64,000 nt of DNA. It comes from Vandiemenella viatica (taxonomy: Eukaryota > Arthropoda > Insecta > Orthoptera > Morabidae). The stretch covers positions 61,600,531 through 61,664,530 of the forward strand of contig CM061918.1 of the NCBI GenBank assembly GCA_031002005.1. The letters run 5' to 3'. The notes beneath the pieces were generated by a model that did no database searches, was not told the origin of the DNA, and saw only the letters and a program-made list of their open reading frames with translations. Position numbers and translations under genes: made by a program. This document shows positions 22,716 through 33,331 of the stretch, piece by piece; positions within the stretch are counted from its first letter, which is position 1; the number at the start of each line of letters is the position of its first letter.

Positions 22716-23110
22716 ACTAAATTTAATTGCAATGGAGGATATACTCTGGTGTCTATTTATCATTTCTTGATATATATTTTTGTTTAACTTAAATTATTTG
22801 AGTGCAATTACCCCACCCACCTATTTTTACATTATTTCAGTGTTTTTGGAAAACTGTTCATCTCTTTTCTTGGTAATTTATTCCAATCCCTGATTCCCTT
22901 ACCTAAAAATTAAAAATTTTATAGCGCTGTCAAAGCCCTTGAAAAGACATAGTGCTACATTAACAACATTGCCTCCCTTGTCCATTTCATCCAAAATATC
23001 TTGCAAATAACCCTCTAAATCATGCTCAGGATCTATTTCAAATTTTTTAGTCTGCTTACTTGAAGAAGTTGACTTTATGCCCTCTCATCTATAAATGATA
23101 GTCCCCAATG
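22716..23110 (-). mobile_element. internally deleted CR1/L2-like LINE fragment
   Basis: The 3' terminal sequence (minus strand; TTTAATTGCAATGGAGGA on plus at 22718) is followed by the C-terminal segment near 22865-22915 and then jumps to the RT region coding for 'MQDISDEMDKGG'-like sequence near 22985. About 700 bp of coding sequence are absent compared with the 33332-35370 copy. Confidence 0.6.
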
Positions 23111-23900
23111 AAATTATGAAATCAGTTACTTAATAGCTCTGCCTTTTCCAAATTCTTTTCCCTGCACCCTAGTGCATAAGGAAAAAATACACACTACTGC
23201 CCCCTCACCCATCCACTCTTTACGTTACATTCTTTCTGTACATTTCATGCAAGTTGCATGCATTTCTGGTCTAGTCTATAATTTTTAAAATGTACCAAAA
23301 TTGAATTCTATTAATAGCAGTTAAATAAATTTTAGCACCAGAGACCTGAAAAATCTTCCACAGTCACCAATATTCATTTCAACTATGTTTTAGGACATGG
23401 CTATTTAATTTGGAGAAAAGTATGAATCATTTTGGAGGTACTGCAGAATAATGATACCTTACTGGCTAGAATAAGGCCTCATCCTTCAAGACATTTCATT
23501 GCCAATAAAGGACAGCCCAACTTAAAAAGATATATTGTTGCTGTCAGATCCATTTAGCAGAAAATATGAAGCTGCTTTAAATGACAATCAAATGTTTGTA
23601 ACGGATTTTAAGTACAAATTGATAATGAATAAAAATAAAAAATTCAAGTGTTGGCATACAGGCAGTTTCGGCAGGCAGTTAGGAATGTTGGGAATGGTTG
23701 TTATAACATGAACATTTGTCATTTTCCTCTGTACTATGAGAATGAAATAAACAAGAAAATATTTATTCTAGTGTATCATAGAATAATACATTGGCCATTT
23801 CTTCGTACCATTTTCCACCATCAACAATGTGAAAATGCAAAACGAGGAGAAAAATTAGGTTCTAAATCTGTAAGAAGGACTTAGGACAGATTATGAGAAA
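23111..23900. other. no supported feature
   Basis: AT-rich; a 78-codon open frame at 23648-23884 has no recognisable features. Confidence 0.4.
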
Positions 23901-23929
23901 GATGAAATGGACAAGACCGAGATGATAGT

Positions 23930-24760
23930 ATGGCACTGTTTTCAAGATATGTTAGATTCAGCTGAATAAGCTAAAAATTAATGGAGTGGCTTACTGGGTG
24001 GAAAAAATTCTGAAGGGGTAGGAAACAAAAGTTTGGTGTAAGAAATGCTGTATCAGAGATTCTACAAGTAATAGCAAGAGTTCCAGAGGGCAGTAGTTTG
24101 GGATCATTGTTGTTCATTAACCTAATGAATGATTGTGTCAGTGGCTTATAGTCAGAAGTTGGTTTGTTTGCAAATGGTATAGTACATATAACATGACTAC
24201 ATCAAGAAAAGTAGCTATGTAGGAATATGTACTGGGCATCCAGTTGGAATAAAAGTGCCAGCTTATCAGGCAGAAAGAAAAGGTTTTTTATTATTATTAT
24301 ATAGTGAGGCAGTTTAACTGTTTTAATATTTTGCCATGTCATTTGATAACAAAATTGACTGGGCAGGATTCTGCATTTATTGGAGAGGACAATAAGAACT
24401 GAGGAATCTTGTGTTAGATCCCTGGATGAGTATAGTTATCCACTACAGGATTCAGGGGATTGCAACAAAGAGTAGCCAAATTTATTCACAGAAATTGCTA
24501 TAGAATACTCCCAGTAAATGATATGGGTTGATGGAAGACAGGACATGGGCACAAAGAGTGGTAGGAGGGCACAAGACAAACTTGTCAGTGAGGGTGTATT
24601 AATAAGAGTATGTTTTTATTTAAAAAAAAGTGGGATCTATCATTAAAAAATTTTATAAGGGGCGTGGTAAATTTTTTATTTGCAGGTAAGGGAGGCAAAG
24701 GCTGGAATAAGTTATTGAGTTATGTTTTAAACAGCATAAGTATTTAAAGTAAAACTGTGC
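23930..24760 (+). mobile_element. decayed CR1/L2-like LINE reverse-transcriptase fragment
   Basis: Around 24080-24180 the frame reads 'VPEGSSLGSLLFINLMND' and 'EVGLFANGI', the degraded PQGS...LLF.LF.ND and F(Y)ADD blocks of the family found intact at 34390-34500. 'GVAGRLQQRVAKF'-like and 'GKGGKGWNKLL'-like pieces follow toward 24720. Multiple stops. Confidence 0.6.
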
Positions 24761-25359
24761 ATAATGCATAAATTAGTGTGTGGAGAAATAGCCACCAGCA
24801 ATCCATAGCAATCTAAAACAATAATAATGTAAATCTGAGGAAATGGGAGTGAAACTAGGTACAAAACACTCCAGGAATCTGTTCACACAATTCATTTTGG
24901 CTGAGGTAACATTGGTGATAATATTGTAGATATTTTTTAAAACTAGTAACTGCAATAGGAAATATAAGCTCCGTGTATTCAAAATTAATGTAGTAATAGC
25001 AGATTCATCCTGTTAACTCTCTAGGTGATCAAAGGTATTAAGAATTTTTGTGATCATCAATGCAAACATGTAAAAATTAAATTTTTATGTTACATTTCTT
25101 AAACGTTTCACTCTTTAACATAACGGTGATAATCAGAGCTCATAAGGTCTGTGAAGAAAGAAAGAGAAAACCCTCAGAATCCTCAAAATCATAAATACAA
25201 CTGCAAAGTTATTTTTCGCGGCATTCTTTATACCGATTTAGTTCTGTTGTTCCGTATAGGTTTATTTATTTATTCGTGTCGAAAGCGTCACTTTTACATT
25301 GTGGGTGGTTTCCTAGAGTTAATTCTCAACTCATAATGTGCACAAATAATGAAGCTAAC
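24761..25359. other. no supported feature
   Basis: AT-rich intergenic sequence. Confidence 0.4.
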
Positions 25360-25770
25360 TGTACCGGTTGGAGGTGAGGAGCAATTCGTCTGCTGCGACG
25401 ATCGATAAAAGCGGAGATGTGCCGCATAACGCTTGCTTCAGGCAGAGTTTGAATATTGCCCCCGGGTTGGAAACATCGCTAGTTCACACGTTAACCTACG
25501 ATCACTTTCCTCATTCATTTATCAGCAAACATTGATTTCTGTCTTCCTAAAAGTGGTATATACGGACCACAGTACATGAGAAACCGGACCTAGATATCGT
25601 GCAAGCTACAAGTAAGAACGATATGAGGATTTGAAAATTAATTGTCTAGAAGTACCCCAAATGGAGGGACAAAATGCGAAATGAACAACTTCTGGCAATG
25701 ACGATTACAGTTGAAGAGCGGTAGAAGAAGATTAGCGCATGAAGCAAAGGAGGTACTGAAATGAAAGGTA
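25360..25770 (+). promoter_or_regulatory. candidate CpG-rich promoter / non-coding first exon of gene B
   Basis: The base composition changes sharply: GTCTGCTGCGACGATCGATA, GCCGCATAACGC and GCCCCCGGGTTGG lie within 90 bp, in a region where CpG is otherwise rare. About 300 bp later ATGAAAG|GTAAGA is a strong splice donor near 25765. The first coding exon of gene B (31998) begins at TCACAG|ATG, which fits an upstream non-coding exon. Orientation and linkage to gene B are inferred; no TATA box or initiator is assigned. Confidence 0.35.
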
Positions 25771-26520
25771 AGAAATTGGCGAAAGACGATTACAGTAAAC
25801 TAGAACAGAGACGGTTAATTTCATAAAAAGTAACGGGAAACAATATTAAAACTTAATATGAATTCGAACAAATATAGCTATCACTTATAAGAAACAAGGC
25901 TTTCCGCTGGAAAACCTGTGAAGATTTCGGATTATAGCTATCACTTTCCTAAATGGATTAAACCGGCGCCAATGACGTAAAAATAATTACGCAGACGATG
26001 ATACTGGGTCATCATGGTCCAAATTTTATCTACAAATTTTCACGAAATTAAAGAAATTGTCTTCATTTTAATGAGTGTTTATCAAATAAGGGTTCTTGGC
26101 ATATATAGTAAAATAAAAATACCAGTATATCTACAAATCAAACTTTTATTAGCTTTCTCAATAACACATGCAAAATCAACTTTGAAAACGTGACATGATT
26201 TTTTATTTTCGGTAGAGTATTTGCAAAGTAATAATAGGAATCAATATTCTTGTGTACTAAAGAGAGATTACATGAACTTATTATCATAAAAAGATTAAGA
26301 AAGTCTTCTACTTCCTCTTTCAGAGACATTATTGCAGTACAGAATCAAATGGTCTGGGCATATGTAAATGTGGCATCCATGACTAGTATGCGATGTTTTG
26401 CTATCCTTTTCAGGCGGACATATTTGCGAATTCGCATCTTGTTCACTTTTGCTGTTATTACTACGTTCGGATAAGAGGTCTTCATTGTCGACGTCTGAAT
26501 TGGAGTCTTCTTAATTTAAT
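25771..26520. other. no gene; short PLE-like piece at 25885-25960
   Basis: AACCTGTGAAGATTTCGGAT at about 25913 matches a sequence at 42031-42050, which is part of a PLE terminal region; an adjacent AGAAACAAGGCTTTCC is inverted relative to that copy. The rest is AT-rich without supported features. Confidence 0.4.
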
Positions 26521-27229
26521 TTAATTTAATTGCAATGGAGCACACGCTCCGGTGGCAATTTCCCTTCACACCCAACTTCCCCCTATCCTACACTCACCTA
26601 CATTTGCCCTCTACAAATTTTAACTTTAAATTATTTTTACGTTTTCGGTAGGTTATTCATCATTCCCCTTGGTAACTCATTCCAATCCCTGACACCCTTA
26701 CCTAAAAAAGAAAATCTTCCCACACCCTTGTGCCTGAAATCTAGTGCCAGCTTATGGTCATGGTCAACTTTTCCCTTCCATGAACTACTTTTTATACTTA
26801 CTGCAATATCTTTCCATACCTCATCACCAGTATACGCCCTGTACACTCCCATGACCCTCCTCATCCTCCTCCTGTCTTGCAATGAATCCCATTCCAGCTC
26901 CTTTATCATATCTGTCACTGATTGCATTCCGCGAAAATTTCTAGAAACAAATCTAGCAGCCCTTCTTTGCACCTTCTCCAACTCCTGTATTTGATACTCA
27001 ATATGTGGGTCCCATACTACACTACCATATTCGAGCAATGGTCTGACCAAAGTTTTGTAACCCTCGTGCATCCCTTCATCAATCTCTCTAACAAATGCAG
27101 AATTTTGAAACCTTTTCCTACCACCTGACCAATGTATCCTGCCCCAGTTAAGCTTGTTATCAAATGTAATGCCAAGATATTACATTTCAAGTCTTCAGCA
27201 AGCAAATCTTTTCCCAACCTTATATTCAT
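26521..27229 (-). mobile_element. CR1/L2-like LINE, 5'-truncated copy
   Basis: The 3' end lies at 26521 (AATTTAATTGCAATGGAGCA, then a short hairpin AGCACACGCTCC). The minus-strand frame 27071-26637 encodes 'LVRPLLEYGSVVWDPH', 'RVQRRAARFVSRNF' and 'FLGKGVRDWNELPRGM', nearly identical in sequence to the copy at 33332-35370. It is truncated before the RT catalytic motifs. A frame change occurs around 27070. Confidence 0.85.
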
Positions 27230-27232
27230 AAC

Positions 27233-28033
27233 TAGCTGTTACCCGCGACTTCGTACGCGTGGACTTGGAGTTTTCAATTCCAGAATTGGATATAGAAAAC
27301 TGTTAGTAACGTAAGATTTGTCCCAAACAACACTGAGTCGACATAATATGATGGAAAGCCATCATTATATCATCCTATCATCTAATCTGTCTCATGAAGA
27401 GAATCAATTTACAACATATTTAAAAACAGAAAAAGTAAGCGAAGGTGCGGGGATGTGTGTGTGTGTGTGTGGGGGGGGGGGGGGTTAACTGATGTCAGCT
27501 TTATTTCAGCTTGTTTTTTTCTTCTTTATTCAACATGAGCATCTGAATCTCATAATCTAATAGCAGCACATTGTCTTCTAGACCTGCACCTTAGGCCAGG
27601 TTTACGTCCGTAAGGCATGTCAAAAAGGAAGACAAATTGGTGCCAGAAACTTTTTATACAGACACAAATGAATAGTACAGTGCAGAGCAAATTGACTTCT
27701 AAACTAAATAATAAGTTTTGTTTCTTATCGAAATTTATTAATAAATCAAACACTAACAGATTGCGTGACTGAGCAACCAACGTAACATTACAGACTAACA
27801 CACGAATCTTCCTGTCTTTCATCATTCGATAATTTCTTAAAATTTCGTGACTAAAATTGTTATTCATGCCGAAAAAATGTCCTGGGTCCTTCCTACATCT
27901 AGTTCATTGTTAAATTCCATCAATATTGATATAGCCATTTAGGTCGTCAAAACGTAACAAAAAGACAGAAACTTACTTCCCAATTTATAATATAATAGCT
28001 GGTACCCACAACTTCGTTCGTGATTGTAATATT
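27233..28033. repeat. pair of similar repeat heads flanking ~750 bp, next to the gap
   Basis: AGCTGTTACCCGCGACTTCG at 27234 and AGCTGGTACCCACAACTTCG at 27996 are diverged copies of one repeat start in the same orientation. This sequence type is widespread in insect genomes at the edge of interspersed repeats. A (GT)n-(G)n run lies at 27455-27484. No coding content is supported. Confidence 0.4.
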
Positions 28034-29033
28034 NNNNNNNNNNNNNNNNNNNNNNNNNNNNNNNNNNNNNNNNNNNNNNNNNNNNNNNNNNNNNNNNNNN
28101 NNNNNNNNNNNNNNNNNNNNNNNNNNNNNNNNNNNNNNNNNNNNNNNNNNNNNNNNNNNNNNNNNNNNNNNNNNNNNNNNNNNNNNNNNNNNNNNNNNNN
28201 NNNNNNNNNNNNNNNNNNNNNNNNNNNNNNNNNNNNNNNNNNNNNNNNNNNNNNNNNNNNNNNNNNNNNNNNNNNNNNNNNNNNNNNNNNNNNNNNNNNN
28301 NNNNNNNNNNNNNNNNNNNNNNNNNNNNNNNNNNNNNNNNNNNNNNNNNNNNNNNNNNNNNNNNNNNNNNNNNNNNNNNNNNNNNNNNNNNNNNNNNNNN
28401 NNNNNNNNNNNNNNNNNNNNNNNNNNNNNNNNNNNNNNNNNNNNNNNNNNNNNNNNNNNNNNNNNNNNNNNNNNNNNNNNNNNNNNNNNNNNNNNNNNNN
28501 NNNNNNNNNNNNNNNNNNNNNNNNNNNNNNNNNNNNNNNNNNNNNNNNNNNNNNNNNNNNNNNNNNNNNNNNNNNNNNNNNNNNNNNNNNNNNNNNNNNN
28601 NNNNNNNNNNNNNNNNNNNNNNNNNNNNNNNNNNNNNNNNNNNNNNNNNNNNNNNNNNNNNNNNNNNNNNNNNNNNNNNNNNNNNNNNNNNNNNNNNNNN
28701 NNNNNNNNNNNNNNNNNNNNNNNNNNNNNNNNNNNNNNNNNNNNNNNNNNNNNNNNNNNNNNNNNNNNNNNNNNNNNNNNNNNNNNNNNNNNNNNNNNNN
28801 NNNNNNNNNNNNNNNNNNNNNNNNNNNNNNNNNNNNNNNNNNNNNNNNNNNNNNNNNNNNNNNNNNNNNNNNNNNNNNNNNNNNNNNNNNNNNNNNNNNN
28901 NNNNNNNNNNNNNNNNNNNNNNNNNNNNNNNNNNNNNNNNNNNNNNNNNNNNNNNNNNNNNNNNNNNNNNNNNNNNNNNNNNNNNNNNNNNNNNNNNNNN
29001 NNNNNNNNNNNNNNNNNNNNNNNNNNNNNNNNN
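28034..29033. other. assembly gap, exactly 1000 N
   Basis: All bases are N. The round length suggests a placeholder rather than a measured distance. Confidence 0.98.
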
Positions 29034-29217
29034 AGCCAGAGAATAGTTATCCTTTACTGGTGTTGATGATGTGTACACAAATCTTTTTTCTGTACCTTCT
29101 AGCTTTGTCAGGCTGTGATTTTTTTAAATCAATAACTGGCTCGCATCTGAAAGATCTTCCTCTGTTTTTCAACCAATTTTTCAGCTATTCTGTTCTTTGT
29201 CTGAACATATTTTGGTA

Positions 29218-30170
29218 TGAAATTTTGGCAGTAGTAAAATAAGAACGAGGTAAGAAGGAATTCTAATATTCGTTTGAAATTTGTCACACACATTCCTCAG
29301 TTCATACCTTTTGAGAAAAAGTGTACACGAAAGCGAAATGAAATGTAGCATAGACGTGGTGTCACACGAAAGTTACGAAACGATGCAATTAAACAGTAGA
29401 GACTGCCATTTCCATTCAAGTTGTTCACAGCGAAGATAGTATCTACACTCTATTGTAATGAATGTAAATCACTTTCCAGTTTTCATTATAACAGACCAGC
29501 TTGAAGAAATACGTAACTTGTTACGGTAAAGAATTTAGTTTTCATTAATAAATTAAGGTCACCTGACTGTTTTGACAGCAATATACTGGCTTGGTGGTTA
29601 GGTTTTAATGCAGCCTGGACCAGAGTGAAAAAAAAAAACACGTACTCTGTAACAACAGTATTAGATGTGAGGAATTAGTTTAGATTCGTTGCTGTAGATT
29701 GTAGAAACTATCTTTGGCAAAGGAATTACTGAAGATCGTGATTCTGCCAGGAGTTGGCATCATAATACTGCAGTGGTCAAACACAAGACTCCACCAGAAA
29801 TTCTTTCCAAAGTACATTATATGCTGGTCCAGGCTGTATTACAACGGAATTACTGCTTGAAAATAATACGTCTTGTGACTGACTACAGCAGTATTCCAAC
29901 GATATTACTGACTGTTTTTGTAGAGGAATCGCGATCTCCAGTAGACACTTGGTAAGAACAATTTTACTGCAAATGGCATTTCTTTTACTGTTGAAATGCA
30001 TCATTTCGTAACTTTTGTGAGGCACCACATCTAAGTATCTTTTATTTTGCTTTCATGTACACTTTTTCTCAAAAAGTATGACAACAGGAACGTGTGTCAC
30101 AAATTTCAAGCAAATAGCACAAGTCCTTCTTACCTTGTTCTTATTTTACAGTCACCGAAATTTTGATTTA
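29218..30170. mobile_element. non-autonomous DNA element with ~200-bp terminal inverted repeats
   Basis: 29218-29415 and 29975-30170 are reverse complements with scattered mismatches; shared blocks include GTAAAATAAGAAC, GGTAAGAAGGA, TTGAGAAAAAGTGTACA and AAAGTTACGAAA. The ~560-bp interior has no recognisable transposase. The tips do not identify a superfamily for me, and no target duplication is clear. Confidence 0.7.
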
Positions 30171-31379
30171 GGGTGTTAGGAAAGACATTTTTACTGTAGG
30201 CATTGTACTTGAAATTTGAAGGTCGCTGGTGACCAGCTGATGCAGCTGTGAATTGTTCACCCACATTGCCATATATTAGTTATTTATTTAGTATGAACTG
30301 TACTTTAGACAAAGATTTGTGAAGTTTCTTATACCAGTAGTAAATAGGTGAACGCTATTGTTATATGCGTTCTTGAAGGAGGTTGGAAGGAATGTTTTTT
30401 AATTGATAAGTGCACCTATCTCTCTCTCTCTCTCTGTGTGTTTCAGAATTTATTGAAAGAGCATTTGTGTGATCAGAGTCTGTACTATCCCAGTAAATGC
30501 ATCTGAGTTAAATCTGACATCCTCAAAGAACTTCATATTTATTAAACAGTTGGCCTTGGAGTTATTCATGTAATCACTGACAAAGAGTCATATTAAGAAG
30601 AAAATAAAGTGACTTAGCTTTCTTGAAAATAAAATGTTAATACTTTATGCCGCTTGTTTGTACATTACTTGTCAAGTCTCCAAAAGTTATCATGCATAAC
30701 CTTAAGTTTATATATAGCCTACTCTCCAGCTTTCATTATTTTATCAAAAAGCTTTCTGTCAGTTTCTTAATTTATGAACTATACTGTTAAGTACACAGAT
30801 ATGTTTCATTTGCATATATATTGTCAGTAATACTTTAGACCTTGTTAATTGAGCTACAGTGTAAAGCATCACATTTTATCGATAAAAACAGTCTATATGC
30901 ATGTCAAATGTTTCTTCTGTGTTCAAATTTCTGAAAATTATCTTGGGGTTTATCAAATAATATGACTTCAACAGTTTTTAGTATATCTTATCACAGAATC
31001 ATAGCAAGTGATCAGAATTTGTGACCTAACTTGTTTTGTAACAGAGTTATACATTTTAAAATTCTTTTTTGGCTGCTGTGCAAACCACACCCAGTATAAA
31101 AACCTGTTCTTTTGGGTTGAGAGTATGGTTAGTACAATCCCTGAGCATTATTGTTTAAGAAAAAGTGTACTCGTATCTGACGAAATAGGTAAGAGAGAAG
31201 TAATATGACGTAAATCGTCGGATTACATGCAGTATTAGCTAATGTGTAGCAGTCATAATTATCATGAATATGCTCTTCTGCATGCAGTATACATGCTGAT
31301 TTTCGAGGAACTGTATTACAAGAAGTTGTGGTTAACCTGAAATGACTTAAAAACATATCTCACATGTGGTAGGTCAGAC
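30171..31379. other. no supported feature; (TC)n-(TG)n at 30418-30443
   Basis: AT-rich sequence with one simple repeat. Confidence 0.45.
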
Positions 31380-31660
31380 AACATGCAGCCCGATCACAGG
31401 TTTTCAATTTGCCACGCATGCACCCTCTTGTCACACTTGCACTAGCCTCACCTGGTGATCCTTCTGAATACAGTTTCAAGTGACATCCAAACCATGGAAG
31501 CATACTGGCATCCTTCACATCAGACAGTAAGCTGTGCCAAAGGTGAAAGCCGGGATTAGGGCCTTTAAAAATCCCTGCTGAGACAATGATTCAAAGGGTG
31601 GAACTTTCGATCTCCAATCAGATGCTTCAACCATTGAGCCAGCAGAACACTCCATTGTTT
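31380..31660 (-). mobile_element. tRNA-derived SINE (family 2)
   Basis: On the minus strand the head is CTGGCTCAATGGTTGAAGCA (A box) followed by GGAGATCGAAAGTTCCACC (B box), about 30 nt apart as in a tRNA gene, then an unrelated body. No tRNA cloverleaf or anticodon stem is complete, so it is a SINE rather than a tRNA gene. Confidence 0.6.
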
Positions 31661-31997
31661 GTTAATAGCGAACAGAAACAAATTATTTGACATGTATAAA
31701 CATATGAATTTATGGCTAAAAGTCACACCAAACCTGATAATGTTTATTCCTAGATCCATCAATCTGCAAGTTTGCTATTAGTCAATTTTTCATTTATTTC
31801 ATTTTTTTAGCAGTGATTAATATTTTTTATTGTGGTATTATGCCTACTCCAGTTTAATAAGCGCTACACTGTAAGCCAAGTATTGATAATCATCCAATTA
31901 GTTTAACAGACCTGTAATATACTACTCGTCTTAACCTAGAATTTTATTCAAGCCATATTATAGGCTGATCCAGTACAGGTGATTGTCAATTTCACAG

Positions 31998-32220
31998 ATG
32001 ACAACTGCAGTGGTGGATACCCCAATTCAACCACCACTGACCGAACCGTGCCCACAATGTAACATACAAGTTCGAACTGGCACATTATTCACACGCGATG
32101 CCTGCGGTCACAAGAAGTGTCGTAGTTGTGTTCTCTTTGAGGGAGAAGAGTGTGGTAGCTGCTGCAAGGGGAAGGTATCACACTCCACTGCTGATACCAA
32201 AGGACCTCCTTCAGACTCTG
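31998..32220 (+). CDS. gene B first coding exon: RING-like Cys/His module
   Basis: Starts at ATG (31998) directly after CACAG, so the exon may carry a spliced 5' UTR. It is open for 74 codons and ends TCTG|GTGAGC in phase 1. The peptide has a metal-binding pattern: EPCPQCNIQV, then a block with ACGHKKCRSC, then EECGSCC. This spacing (CxxC, CGHxxC, C, CxxC) is like a RING or RING-related finger at the N-terminus of some insect C2H2 proteins, where it probably binds partners rather than DNA; whether it has ubiquitin-ligase activity is unknown. The downstream exons encode a C2H2 array in the same direction, which supports a single gene. The phase does not match the exon at 40830, implying a small unseen exon. 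Confidence 0.72.
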
Positions 32221-32749
32221 GTGAGCTAGATCACAAATGTTTTTTAATGCTAAAAAAAATCAAATCCAAATTTACAGGCTTCAGACATCATTTTATTTTC
32301 CACTTAAGTGACAATGAATCAAAAATTATTGCAGTAATACAAATAAATAACATAATAATTACTCAATTTTTTGGGACTCTGGATGTCATTTCACTTCTTT
32401 ACAAGGTGCTGATATCAGTTGCTTGTAAATAAGATTAGTGAACTTTAGTGTTTAGTTCCTTAACTCCAAGAATTCAAAACATATGTATTTTGTGTCTGTT
32501 TAAGAATCACCACTAAGTTCATATTGCATTAGAGTTTTGTGATTAAAACTTTACGAAAACATAATTGAATGACATTCTAAAGTTTTAATGAATAACAGAT
32601 GAGAATAATAGTGAAAAGCTTACCAGAAGCTAACAGCATTTTTCTTATACATATGTGACATAAAAATGAACCAATTTTAATGTGGTTTGGTATTTCTGTG
32701 TGCTTTCTGTTATAAGATTTCATCTATTATACACTGTAGTACTGAGAGT
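32221..32749. other. intron, no feature seen
   Basis: Start of the first intron of gene B; nothing recognised. Confidence 0.5.
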
Positions 32750-33331
32750 TGTGACTTACTTTCTAATACCATGCGGGACTTCTGGCAAAGTGCTGAAACC
32801 CATTATGACATTTACTCAACAAGTCCTCGGGAAGTCTCCTCAAAAAATATTGAGCCATGCTTCCTCTGCAGCCGTCCGTAATTCCGAAAGTGTTGCTGGT
32901 GTAGAAAGTTGTGAAAGAATTGAACTTTTGATCATGTTCCAGATATGTTCAATTGGATTCATGTCTGGCAATCTAGGTGGCCAAATCATTCATTGCAGTT
33001 GTTCAGAATGTTCCTCAAACCAATGTTGAATGATTTTGGCCTGGTGACATGACACATTGTTGTCCTGGAATGTAAGACCATGAATGCCTGTAAATGGTAT
33101 GCAAGTAGCTGAACATAACCATTTCCAGACAATAGTTGGTTCTGTTTGACCAGAGGTCCCAGTACATGCCACGTAAACACAGCCCATATCAAGATGAAGC
33201 CACCACCATCTTGAAACCTGAATCTGTGGTTTTGTAGCATCTTCACCACACATGAACTCTCCAATCAGCTCTGATCAACTGGAATCATTAATCATCTGAC
33301 CATTCAACCTTTTCCAGCCAAGAAAAATTTA
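32750..33331 (-). mobile_element. Tc1-like transposon, catalytic part (left piece of split element)
   Basis: On the minus strand: 'GGGFILIWAVFTWHVLGPL' (GGGSVMVWG block), 'DNNVSCHQAKIIQHWFEEH' (second catalytic Asp; usually QDNAPCH), and then, in another frame, 'WPPRLPDMNPIEHIWNMI' (third block) and 'EAWLNIF'. Stops and frame changes mark it as dead. The element is interrupted by the LINE at 33332-35370 and resumes at 35378. Confidence 0.8.

Noticed and set aside
27939..29078. Long open frames on both strands across the gap
   Set aside because: They consist almost entirely of N and carry no information.
31565..31660. tRNA gene from A and B boxes
   Set aside because: Only the promoter boxes are present, without a foldable cloverleaf; it is the head of a SINE. 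The same applies to the family-1 SINEs.
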